From: Lepisosteus oculatus
Taxonomy: Eukaryota; Chordata; Actinopteri; Semionotiformes; Lepisosteidae
Length of the DNA stretch: 64,000 bases
Assembly (NCBI RefSeq): GCF_040954835.1
Contig: NC_090716.1
Span: 2,343,605 to 2,407,604 of the forward strand
Direction of reading: 5' to 3'
Under the pieces are notes generated by a model, which was not told the DNA's origin, did no database searches, and saw nothing but the letters and a program-made list of their open reading frames with translations. This document shows, one piece after another, positions 1 to 10,106 of this stretch; position 1 is the first letter of the stretch; each line of letters opens with the position of its first letter. The translations under genes were made by a program, and so were the position numbers.

Positions 1-121
1 TCTGACCCCCGAGCTTCTCTCCCTGTCTGTGAGTCTCATGGAGAGCAAGCTGGGGTCTGCGAAAAGACAAATTCCTAATGTGAGAAATTTTGTATATGGC
101 CAATAAAGTGATCTTATCTTA
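1..121 (+). mobile_element. tRNA-derived SINE, 3' end (cut by window edge)
   Basis: This is the 3' part of a SINE family that recurs at 6440-6680 (+), 20941-21216 (-) and 57094-57371 (-). The shared core contains the segment around 'ctccctgtctgtgagtctcatgg', then 'gcaagctggggtctg', and it ends in 'caataaagtgatctta'. The fuller copies show a tRNA-like head with a B box resembling GGTTCAAATCC. The 5' half of this copy lies outside the window. Confidence 0.8.
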
Positions 122-1690
122 TTAAGGAGTCCCTCCAAGCCCTACTGCTTGCTGTTGTCCATGTCTCTTTTCCCTGTCCCGGCTCTGAAACTGCTGTTGG
201 CCAGTCCTCCGCAGGAGCTCAAAGGAACAGGCTTTTCTGCCTCAGCCCCTGTACAGGGCTCCACCATCCTTTCCAGTGCTGCTGTGCCACGGCCGTGTTG
301 ATCTTCCTCCTCCCTCTGAGTCTTGCCAGACCCTGTCCTCCAGCTCCCTTGCTCCCTGCTCTGTGTTGTGCCGGATGAGAGTGTCCCTCGCTTTCCACAG
401 TCCTTGTTTCATGAGACACACTAGCAGCCACGGCAGGTCCTGTGTCCCCTTGTCCAGACCAGTTGGTGCCAGCCCCAGCAGGATGCACTGGTGACTGAGC
501 TCCGCTCCCGCTCCCAGGAGCTGCACGATGTTGTCCATTCTGCCCCACGCCGTTTTGGCGAAGGGGCAACTCCAGAACATGTGGACCTGCGTCACCTCGG
601 TGAACCACGTGTCCCGGGGGCATCGGGGGTTCCTGGTGAGCGAGTGTCTGTAGAGGACCTGTCTGGTCGCCAGCCTCTGGTGCACGGCCATCCAGTTGAG
701 CTCCTTCAGCTTGTTGTCTAGGACCTTTGGCTGAGTCCTTTCCCAGACCTGTCTGAGAACCTGCAGCCTTTCTCCGGCAACCAGTTGCCCCCTCACCTCC
801 TTGTACAGAGCCCTGTGGTTGGTGCAGAGCTCTGGCTGTCTCCTCGCCTCGTACCATTGACTGCACTTGACAGCGTGGGTGTAGGTCTCTGACTCTACCG
901 CTGTGGTCCCGTGGACAAACACACATCGGGAGGGATAATAACTACAGCCTGACTTGTACTGGTACTGGTAATTGTGGCTAATCAGGTCCCACAGTGCCCG
1001 ATCAAGAGGCTGCAAAAAACCACAGCTTGTGCTGTGATCGCAGGGGTTCAGAAATGTCACAGGAAAAGGCGATACTGTTACACCAGAGAGATGACGTCTT
1101 GTGCTCAGATCTGTCTGGTCTGGGGCCACACAACGAGGTCTTTTTCTCATGTTAGACACCCCTAACCCACCATAGTCCTGAAATAAAAGGCACAGTAGCA
1201 CAGAAGTCAATTTACTTGGCAGTGAGCTCTTCCCCGATTGCTGTAGGGCAGCAGAGTGTTTGAACTTGTACGTGACCAGTGGTGGGTTTGAGTTCCCACT
1301 GTAGACACTGGTGTTGAACCTTGAGTGAGGTTCTCTGCCTCAGCAGCTCCAGCTGTAGGATTGGAGACCAGCAGTGCTGGGAGGTCATTGCTGTTAAAGA
1401 CTGGCGTGCCATCCAGGAGGGGAGTCACATCATCTCTAATCTGTTTCACAAACCGGGATGAGCTGCTGTGGTTCAGAGATGGACTTCCACGATTGCTCAC
1501 TTGGCACAGGCAGATATAAAGCTGGATCTGTGCTGGAAGACGAAAGTGCGCAGGTTCATTCCTCTCAGGCCACAGAGAGGAAAATCCACCCGCCCCAGAT
1601 GGCTCTCCTCCCATGTACCGATGGCCCAGATCGCTTTCATTTTCCTGCTCCCCCTGAATGTAGCCACTGCAGGTCTAAAACTCCCTAGAC
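122..1690 (-). mobile_element. decayed non-LTR retrotransposon (LINE) ORF2 3' part
   Basis: The minus-strand frame over 242-1210 is open for about 320 codons. It carries the Cys/His-rich C-terminal pattern of LINE ORF2 proteins, with 'TWFTEVTQVHMFWSCPFAKTAW' spread around codons 200-220, as seen in Tx1/L1-like elements. Above 1210 the same reading continues only with stops and frameshifts and is interrupted by a SINE at 1243-1384. The reverse transcriptase and endonuclease domains are not in the window, so this is a 5'-truncated dead copy. The exact clade is inferred from the zinc-finger-like tail only. Confidence 0.7.
1243..1384 (+). mobile_element. tRNA-headed SINE inserted in the LINE
   Basis: A B-box-like 'ggtttgagttcc' is followed by 'cactgtagacactgg' and 'ccttgagtgaggttct'. 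The same order appears in reverse complement at 36716-36885 and 29285-29440, which defines one SINE family. This copy interrupts the LINE frame, so it is younger than the LINE. Confidence 0.65.
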
Positions 1691-1702
1691 TCTTACTGAA
1701 GA

Positions 1703-1785
1703 GTCTCCCGATAGAGTCCCCATGACCTGTAAAGAGCTCTGAGTGGAGTATCCAGAAATGCGCTATAGAACTGTAAGGAGACTAT
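1703..1785 (+). mobile_element. 3' tail fragment of 5S-headed SINE
   Basis: It carries 'cccatgacctgtaaagagctctgagtgga' followed by a degenerate 'gcgctata'. This is the L2-like tail found at the 3' end of the full copy at 10845-11407. It ends about 35 bases before the GAS2 splice acceptor. Confidence 0.7.
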
Positions 1786-1818
1786 TACACCTGCCCCCCA
1801 CCCCGATTTCTCCCACAG

Positions 1819-2025
1819 ATGCTCCACAACAAGCACGTGATGGTGCGCGTCGGCGGAGGCTGGGAGACCTTCGAGAGCTACCTCCTGAAGCACGACCCCT
1901 GCCGCATGCTGCAGATCTCCCGCGTGGAGGGCAAGACCTCGCCCGTGTCCAGGTCCCCCAACATCAAGGAGCTCAGCCCCGACAGCTACCTGGTCGTGGC
2001 TGCCCACTACCGGAGCAAGAAGTGA
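1819..2025 (+). CDS. gas2: GAS2-type protein, terminal exon (GAR domain)
   Basis: This is the last coding exon of a growth-arrest-specific 2 protein, which links actin and microtubules. The exon starts right after a good acceptor (pyrimidine tract then cccacag, 1801-1818), reads in phase 0 and ends with TGA at 2023-2025. It encodes 68 residues containing the core of the Gas2-related (GAR) microtubule-binding domain: [19 protein letters not shown] at residues 12-30, then [12 protein letters not shown]. The protein ends about 20 residues after the domain with [11 protein letters not shown], as in GAS2 itself, whereas GAS2L1/2/3 continue for hundreds of residues. The calponin-homology domain and the rest of the GAR domain must lie upstream of the window. 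Facing SVIP tail to tail matches human 11p14.3. A gas2 paralogue cannot be excluded. Confidence 0.9.
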   Translation: MLHNKHVMVRVGGGWETFESYLLKHDPCRMLQISRVEGKTSPVSRSPNIKELSPDSYLVVAAHYRSKK

Positions 2026-5000
2026 TGGCTCCCCGCTCCGCCCTGGGTCCTGCGGGCCTCCAGGCCAGCAGGGGGCGCCAGCCGCCTCTAGACAGAGACA
2101 CGCTTTTAATCCTAGATCGGCCAATCAGGCCCTGGCTTTCTTGTCCCAGTCAGGCAATGATATTGCAGAACACAAAACTGGCTGAAGTAGTTCCCCTCTG
2201 GAGTAATTGTATACGTACGGGACAAAAAAACATATACACGATACAGAAAAAAGGAAATTTCGATTAGGTTATTCAATAACCTATCTATACTGAATACAAT
2301 GAAGAAGTCAGTAATTATTATTTTATTGTCTTCTATATTATACTGTATCTAAAAGCAGGATGGGCTATACTTTGGAGTGAGGGCGATATAACAAAGTAAA
2401 TCAGTCTGGGGCTGGAATGTTTAACTGCACATTTTTGGACAGAAAAAAAACATGGGATAAGAATACTGTATTTCTGTCTCTCAGAATCTCAGTGCCTGGG
2501 AGTGAGACTGGTAATAGGATCATATGATACATGGAATGTTTTTTTTTACATATGAATCTCTCATTTTAAATGTTGCACCCTTTAATTTAGTCATATAGAC
2601 CTTAGTTTTAAAAAACAATCCTAAAAAAATCGTACTAGTGACGCTCCTCATTTTATGATATATACACATTTCTATTTTGAACTGTATTTGGTAGCTATCA
2701 GGGAATTTGCCACATTTCCCTGTATTCTTTCATGAGGGGCGACATTACTCTCTTTACAGCACTACTGTATGAAAAAGTGCATGAGAGAATATCTCAAGGT
2801 TCCCAGATCTTTTCATAGGGTTTCTTAGAAAAAACTGCAAATAATTGCGTTATTGAAAAATATGTAGTCTGTCCGTCCAGATACAGCAACAGTAATGGCT
2901 GCCTTGGTGGCCCTGTATCTTACATGCTTGAAGGAGAAGATAATTGTTGTCTTCTATCTGTGAGAATAACTGGAAACTGTATCTGCTTGTATATGAATCT
3001 GTAACCAAGCTTCAGTACAGTCTAATAGTCTGGTTGTCAATTCATAACGGGACAATTTTAGAATATTCCCTCTGAAAAGAATGTTGCACCAACCTCAATA
3101 GAACAGTAAATGGCACCAGTTCCTAACTAATGTTCTAGTTGTCATTACATCTGTTATCCACCCGGTGGCATTGTACTCTATGCAAATAATAGTTTTAACT
3201 TCATGAAGGCTTTAGAGTTTTATCTTCTATGCAATAACTCCATTGAGATTGAATGTACCTAAATACCACATGCAGCCTTATTTAAAATCTTTCACAACAG
3301 TGAAGATGGTAGACCAGAGACTGGGTTTATCTGACGAACAAATTCAAAACAAATCCTTTCAATCTGAAACAGCCGGCACACAGCGGTTTCAAGCAGAAGA
3401 AAACTGCTTGCTTACATATTTCTCCTGCAGGAAAGACAATGAAATGTGTAGGCAACATCACAGGAGTGTACATCTGCGACACAATCTACGGCAAGTTTCT
3501 TTTTAATCCGATTCTTTAGTTGTTTTTTTTTGGGGGGGGGGTTGGCTTTTTATGCAACAACAGATTGAAGATCTTCATATTAGAATTGCAAAAAAAAAAA
3601 GCCCAAGATACTGGACTTACTGTAGGTCAATGTATTTAAACTCCTGAATATATCATTGGAGAGGAAAGTGTTGTATTACAACTCAATAAATGACGTATGC
3701 AGACAAAGTTGAAAAAATGAATGTGTCCCTTGTCTTCAGTGTGTTGTTTCTGGACAGAAGCATGTTCATAAAATGACAGCCACCGTGTCCTGATTTAAGC
3801 AAATGAGTGAGGAGCCTCATTAACACAGCAGAAGGGTCTTCACATAAACGAACATTCTGTCCCATGTCTAAAGATAATGGTGCCAACAAATTCATAATGA
3901 AGTCTGATGTAACACTATGGATATACAGCCTCAGGGTTTTGCGTGGATACTGGATGTCACAGTGCAGTTCAGTGTAGCTTCGAAATAGCATACAGTTACT
4001 AAAGAGCTCCTGAATAGCGAGGACAAAGAGACACCGTGTTCTCTAGGTAATCAATTCTAAAACACAACTGCTTCCAAGGGCATCTTATAAGTCAGACACA
4101 GCCACGAACAGCCTTTTGGTTTACCATAAATGTCACGTTTAGGACGAGAGCGCAACGTTTATTTTAACGCAGAATGTAAATTTATAGGAATAATTCTAAA
4201 CATCAACGCCGAATGTATATTCGGACGTCTGGCTGATTCACAGTTTCCCCCAACACCTTTTTTTTTGTCAAATAAGAACTCCTCTCCGCCAGAATTGGAC
4301 CGCAGGAGTGCTGACGGGTCCCACAGTCTGTCCCCAACGTGTCCGTTTCAGAAATCAGGGCTCGGAAGCAAAACCAATAAGAAAGAGCTGTTTGTATTAT
4401 GAATGTATTATCCTGTGGCTAACAGCTATAATTATCATCCTCTTGAGAGGCTTGTTCAGAAATCTACCTGACGTCTTCAGCGGGTGAGAAACAGATGACG
4501 CAGCCTTGTGAACGCTCCCCTCTGACAGGTGCGTCATAGGTGTTTCAGGAAACGGAGAAGAAAGGCGACAATTTCAGGGTTACAGCTCACGGACGACTAA
4601 GTGCTTTTAACAGCAAAGGAGGAAACGGTCTCCTCTTCCCAAAACCTCTGGGAAAATGACGTTACATGGCAAAAACAACTTATATCCCCTTCGAGGTATC
4701 TGCTGGTCACGATCTCAGTGTGCAGCAGAAAAGGTTTAGCACGGCCCCATTTCTGTACCAGTGTACAAGCAGGTGTACGACATCAGGGCGCAGTAACAAG
4801 TTGCAAGAGCTCGTTTTGTAATTGAAAATGTAACACAGGTTTTAAAATGCCCCCCCCACACACAGACACAGACTTTTCTACAGGCGCGCCAGGAGAATGA
4901 GTTAAAACGCGAATAAAAGGCCTCACGCACGCTTTAAATTGCAAAGACCGCATTATAATGTCAATACACGGAATTAAAAAAAAACTGTCGTGAAATGGGG

Positions 5001-6073
5001 AAAAAAAGCTGGCGCTATCGGTCGAAGAACTTCATCAGACCACTCAGGATGCGGAAGCCCCATCTTTCTTTATGTATTCTTAAAACAAAATCATTTTTCT
5101 TTTCCATTCAGAAATACACGCAGACCTGCTTCGAAGCTGTTCCAGTACGGACGACAGGAAGCCTTCCCGTGTTATTTTTTTGTCTTTTTCTTTCTCGCAT
5201 TGTTATTTTAATATTTCTCAGCGGGCCTGGAGCGAGTGGCGCTTCTTCTGGCGAACAGGTGCTGAGTGGGACTGGTGTGATTGCGACTCGTTAGGCTCGG
5301 CCGCCTTGGTGCAGCGAGCCAGGCGTGAGGCCGGCTGATCAGGGCTGGCTGGGCTCTAATTGGCGAACGGGCAGCACCGCGGGGGCACGTCTCAGCTGTG
5401 GACTGACTCCTGTCACCTCCCGCCCCACGGGCGGCTCCGTCCCTCTGTGACTCACGCCCGGCCGGCCGGCTGAAAACACTGAAACACTGAAAACTGAGAA
5501 GAAAGAGGATGAGCGTGTGGTCTCTCCAGCGTCCAGATTGTACGACGACGCGACAGGCATTAACTCTGTAACACGGCTTGTCAGTCCGTCCATTGCAAGC
5601 ACCGAAGGTCTGCAGCGTCTAAAACAAAGCTCATATTCTTATAAAAAACCTCGCAAAAACAGAACAGAAGCTGTGACAGCTGACCGTAGTCCTACACTGC
5701 CACCTAGTGTTGAGAGCATGGGATATGCTTCCGCTATTCCTGTGACGGGGCGGTGTTGTGGTCTTATTGTAGAAGTTTATACCGCCCGCAAGCTGCTCAA
5801 AAACTATCGCTTCCACCAACGAAAGGATCATACTCCGTCGTTTCCGTCACCTAGCATTTTTCAAATGGGCTCTAAGCGCTGTCATTATTGTCACGCTGTT
5901 TGGGGCAAAGGAACCTGGGTACATTCTGCAAAGGGACTAGAAGTTCATCCCTTTCCTCACCGTTTCAATCCAGTTCAGGGTCGCGGCACAACCAGAGCCC
6001 ACCCCGGCGTGCCACGGGCGCAACCCGGCGACTCACCCCTGACACCCCACTGAAGCCCAGCAGCTGTGAGTAA
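2026..6073. other. GAS2 3' flank and spacer, no gene seen
   Basis: The proximal part is probably GAS2 3' UTR. A plus-strand AATAAA occurs near 3685, but nothing fixes the polyadenylation site. The stretch is mostly unique AT-rich sequence with short homopolymers, including a G run at 3532-3541. It turns GC-richer at 5210-5480. The open frames here are short, have no family resemblance and lack splice support. Confidence 0.6.
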
Positions 6074-6362
6074 AAAAAGGTCCTGACTCTCTGTGGTCAT
6101 ATATGTTAGGGTGTAGGGGTGTTACCCCGGTGTCCTGGCCAAATTTCCCCTGGTCTTTACCAGTCATGGCCTCCTAATAACCCCCATCTCTGAACTGGCT
6201 TCCTCACTCTGCTCTCCTCCCCACTGAGAGCTGGTGTGTGTGAGAGGACTGGAGCATCATCCAGGGGGGGCTGCACACTGGTGGGGGTGGAGGGGATCCC
6301 CATGACCTGTAAAGAGCTCTGAGGGGAGGGTCCAGATATAAGTGTAAGGAATTGTTATTATT
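6074..6362 (+). mobile_element. 5S-headed SINE, 5'-truncated
   Basis: It begins inside the body ('ggtcctgactctctgtggtca'), runs through 'gtgtcctggccaaattt' and 'gcctcctaataacccccat', and ends in the L2-like tail 'gacctgtaaagagctctga' plus a short ATT run. The 5S-like head is missing. Confidence 0.85.
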
Positions 6363-6439
6363 AAGGCTGGATGGGATGCCAGCCCATCACTGAGTACAAG
6401 TTAATTATACATAAAAAACTAGATGAACTGTAAGCAAAT

Positions 6440-6680
6440 GGGGCAGAGCAGTGGCTCTGTGGTTAAGGATCTGCGCAGCCGGCAGAGGAATCCTACTCTG
6501 TTGGGCCCCTGAGCAAGGCCCTTAACCCCAACTGCTCCAGGGGTGCTGTATAAATGGCTGACCCTGTGCTCTGACCCCAAGCTTCTCTCCCTGTCTGTGT
6601 GTCTCATGGAGAGCAAGCTGGGGTCTGTGAAAAGACAAATTCCTAATGCAAGAAATTGTAAAGGGTTAATAAAGAGATGT
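6440..6680 (+). mobile_element. tRNA-derived SINE, near full length
   Basis: It reads 'gcagagcagtggctctgtgg' at the head, then 'cagaggaatcctactctg', 'gggcccctgagcaaggccc', 'atggagagcaagctggggtc', and ends in 'gggttaataaagag'. It is the same family as the copies at 20941, 57094 and 1. Confidence 0.85.
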
Positions 6681-6689
6681 TAAATGAAA

Positions 6690-6945
6690 ATGTCAGCATT
6701 GCTGCCTCACAGCACTAAGGCACAGGGTTCAATTCCTGGGCTTCTGTCTGTGTGAAATTTGTATGTTCTTTTCTCCCACAGTCCAAAGACATGCTGGTAG
6801 GTTCTTTGATTTCTGGGAAAACTGGCCCTGGTATATGTGTGTGTCTGTGTCTGGCCTGCGCTGACTTAAGCTTGTGCCTTATCAGGATAGGATCCAGCGA
6901 TGCTGCTGCCCTGAATTGAATGAAGTGGTTAGAAAATGGCTGGGA
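6690..6945 (+). mobile_element. tRNA-derived SINE, second family
   Basis: The head 'cattgctgcctcacagcac' and B-box-like 'gggttcaattcctgg' are followed by 'ctcccacagtccaaagacatg', 'gataggatccagc' and a 'ggttagaaaatgg' tail. This order is common in fish tRNA SINEs. A second copy lies at 48318-48530. Confidence 0.75.
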
Positions 6946-7596
6946 AGTGATCAGATGTGTTAATACTCATTTTTCTACCTCTAAACAATGAATCGGTGAA
7001 GCCAGAGCACAGAGCTGTAGTCTCATCATACAAGGTCAAGAGGATGGAAAGATCTGCAAATTTCAAAATACCATTAGCAGCGAGTATCGCACAGGACTCA
7101 GAGTAGTGCTGTAGCTCTCTTCTTACCTGACACCCCAATAGCGTCTCTGGGAGACCTGAACAGCTGGAGCGATTGCTTGGAGGATATCAACAGCTGCACA
7201 CTGTGTCTTTGTTGTGGCCACGCCTTTGAAGGCAACTACCCACTGCACACCATAAAACACTACCTCCCTTTCATCAGCTCCACACTCACACCCCTCTTCA
7301 AATATTGACTGTACTTCCTGAGGTCGAGAGGCATCTATGTTGCCGACGAAAGGCAGCAAAGAAAGTCTGAAAAGAGTACGCGCACATTTCATCTCCCAAA
7401 GGAAGCGCTTTGTCGCTCTGAAAAAGAAGGGATTAGTTGGTTTCTGTGGAGGGGCTAACTGATAAATCCTGTGCTCATACTACAAACATACTTCGCAGCG
7501 AAGAGAAGTTTTTATTGGAGGAGAAAGAGTGACTCCCACTGGCCGCTAGAGGAATAACAGAATAGCTGCAGTCCAGGTTCTGAGTGTTCACCAGCA

Positions 7597-7598
7597 AC

Positions 7599-7634
<36 letters not shown>

Positions 7635-8160
7635 TCCTTACACTTATATAGAGCTTTTCTGGACACCCGACTCAGAGCTCTTTACAGGCCATGGGGATCC
7701 CCTCCACCCCCACCAGTGTGCAGCCCCACCTGGATGATGCTCCAGTCCTCTCACACACACCAGCTCTCAGTGGGGAGGAGAGCAGAGTGATGAAGCCAGT
7801 TCAGAGATGGGGGTTATTAGGAGGCCATGACTGGTAAGGGCCAATGGGAAATTTTGGCCAGGACCGGGGTTACACCCCTACTCTTTGCGAGAAACGCCCT
7901 GGGATTTTTAATGACCACAGAGAGTCAGGACCTCAGTTTTACATCTCATCCAAAGGATGGTGGCCCGTTTACAGCATTGTTTCCCCGTCACTTTACTGGG
8001 GCATTAGGACCCACACAGACCACAGGGTGAGCGCCCCCTGCTGGCCCCACTAACACCTCTTCCAGCAGCAGCCTCAGCTTTCCCAGGAGGTCTCCCATCC
8101 AGGTACTGCCCAGGCTCACACCTGCTTCGCTTCAGGGCTGCCAGTTGTGAGTTACAGGGT
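7597..8160 (-). mobile_element. 5S-rRNA-headed SINE, near full length
   Basis: On the minus strand the head near 8150-8040 resembles the 5S rRNA internal promoter (compare 'gtctcccatccaggtactg' at 8089-8108, reverse complement). The body and the L2-like tail follow. The A/T-rich end has grown into an (AAT)n microsatellite at about 7601-7635. Confidence 0.88.
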
Positions 8161-9625
8161 GATATGGCTGCTGAACTATGGCAGACAGTCCCAGTGCAAA
8201 TTAGAAGTGAGCTTTGAGACCTCCAGACTAAGCTGTAAACTATTATCTGATCTTTTGCTGCACAGTTGTTTGTCTGTGGTCAGTGTTGTAATATCCTGCC
8301 CATATGGCAATCAGCCCGCATCCTTCACACAAACATTGGCCCAGTGTTTCTTCTGTCAGAGCTGAAGTCAGCGCTCTCCATGCAGGGCACAGAGGGCTGG
8401 GTGACAGGCAGCGATCAATAGCTGAAACAGATTCAAGTGCAGTGAATACAAACAGATGCAAAGCTCTTGTGATAAATTACACTAATGCACAACAAAAACG
8501 CGGTATTTTGACGTTCAAATCAATATCCCTTTGGGCACATACTTAATGCTAGTTACATTTTAAATATGATCGAACTTGACACTTGTTGGCTGTGCTACAA
8601 CACTGAGCTAAAACTGTGAGCGTGGAGCATTTTAAAGAAATCGTACAGTTTCATACGCAAGTCAAAATCGCAGGAATGAGGTCCTCTCTAAAAAGATCGT
8701 TTTAATCAATGCAAGGAGAGAAACAGACTGATCTGAGAGAGCCGTTTCCTGGAGAAGGAGATTTTTTGCTTCAGCAAAACAAAATGGCACAAAGAATTCA
8801 AGATAAATCAATGCAATAATCAACTATACTGTATATATTATAACAGTCTGATTAATAAAGGACTCTTAACCTCAATACAAGTTAACAACAAACCAAAAAA
8901 TAACTTTTGAAAATTTACACTGGAATCAAGAACTGGAAAAACTCAAAATACCATAGGATATAGTTATCCTGCATAAATTTGTCAAAAGATCTCCGGGCTT
9001 GACTACACTTCTGCCACTTTATGGCAGAACAGTATCGCACTGTATCTTCCTCTATTCTGTTTTTACCGTGGTATACCACAGCAGGCTTCCCTTTACTGCG
9101 AGCTGCTATACGACTTTCATACCAGCCTCCAGACTGGGGGGACTGGTTTGGAAATTCAGGTTCAAGCACCACTTAAAGCACTTAGCCCTGCTTGTCCCTG
9201 GAGGTGTGCTGTCCCAAAAACTGAGCAAACCCTGCTCTGCCAGCCTCAGACTACAGGGCAGTAACAGGGATATCAAATCATGTTTCAAATCAAATTTTTT
9301 TTGTAATGCACGGTCTACATTGTGTCTTGTTGTCTGTTGTACTGTGCATTTCCCGAGAGATCAGCACGAATAAGAACGCTCATGTACGCGTACATATGGC
9401 AATAAGCATCTCTACGTCTATGGCACTGGATTCAAAAACAGCTGAATGGTATTTCCAAAAAAAAAAAGAAATAATTCTCTGCAACACCCGACAGGTTTAA
9501 CCAGTTAAAGAAATAAATGATTTTCCGAAAACCACAGGTATAACTGGGTTTTGGGACACTGTTGCATCCCAAATCCCAGCTAGAGCCACGAGCACCACCA
9601 CATCCACATTCTCCCCAACAGGAAT
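8161..9625. other. spacer and SVIP distal 3' flank, no gene seen
   Basis: This is mostly unique sequence. Open frames up to 124 codons exist on both strands but overlap one another, lack splice or motif support and show no family resemblance. Confidence 0.55.
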
Positions 9626-9631
9626 TTTATT
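9626..9631 (-). terminator. candidate SVIP poly(A) signal
   Basis: On the minus strand this reads AATAAA, about 460 bases past the SVIP stop. It is plausible as the end of the 3' UTR but unsupported by transcripts. Confidence 0.35.
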
Positions 9632-10091
9632 CGCGGAGTCTCGGGTACCAGGTCTCTGCTGTACAGTTCTTACACTGCAGGGATGCGGTTCCGCGGAGAT
9701 GAGGCCCAGGTAATAAATACAGACGCAATACGTTCACGCAGAAGAGAGGAATGAAACAAAATCCTGTTTGGCTTCAAATCTAAAAGCTCGTATTCATTTG
9801 CTGCGCCGATGCTGAAGGCTAGGGCACAGCTGGCGAGTCCCGATGTGCGTTTCTACCGCTTCCTTGGCAGGGGGAGCACATTCAGAAGTCTTGGCGGGGA
9901 GAGAGCTGTTCCTACACAAGATGGCTTTGGCTCTGCGTGTCCGCTGAAGCACGCTGGCGCATCGCGGTGGGGGAGCGGACAAGCGGTCCACAGGGCGGGC
10001 GAAGAGGAGGGGCTTCTCCAGACGAGCAGCGGGGCTGTTCCCGCTGGCAGGGCCCAGAGAGAAAGACCCATCCCCCCCCCCCACCGGCGCT

Positions 10092-10106
10092 CTACCCCAC
10101 CTGCCA
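10092..10106 (-). CDS. svip: SVIP terminal mini-exon (WQVG-stop)
   Basis: Minus strand: the acceptor ctctcttgacag is followed by five codons, W-Q-V-G-stop. The match to the W-x-V-x end of human SVIP fixes this exon. If the exon 3 donor at 10352/10351 were not used, the frame would read through and stop at 10326-10328 with a different tail. Confidence 0.85.
   Translation of the reverse strand, partial: WQVG

Noticed and set aside
242..1210. Long minus-strand open frame (322 codons)
   Set aside because: It is the C-terminal part of a decayed LINE ORF2, not a host gene; the frame breaks upstream and holds a SINE.
5517..6053. Plus-strand open frame of 178 codons
   Set aside because: No splice sites, motifs or codon bias; no reason to call it a gene.
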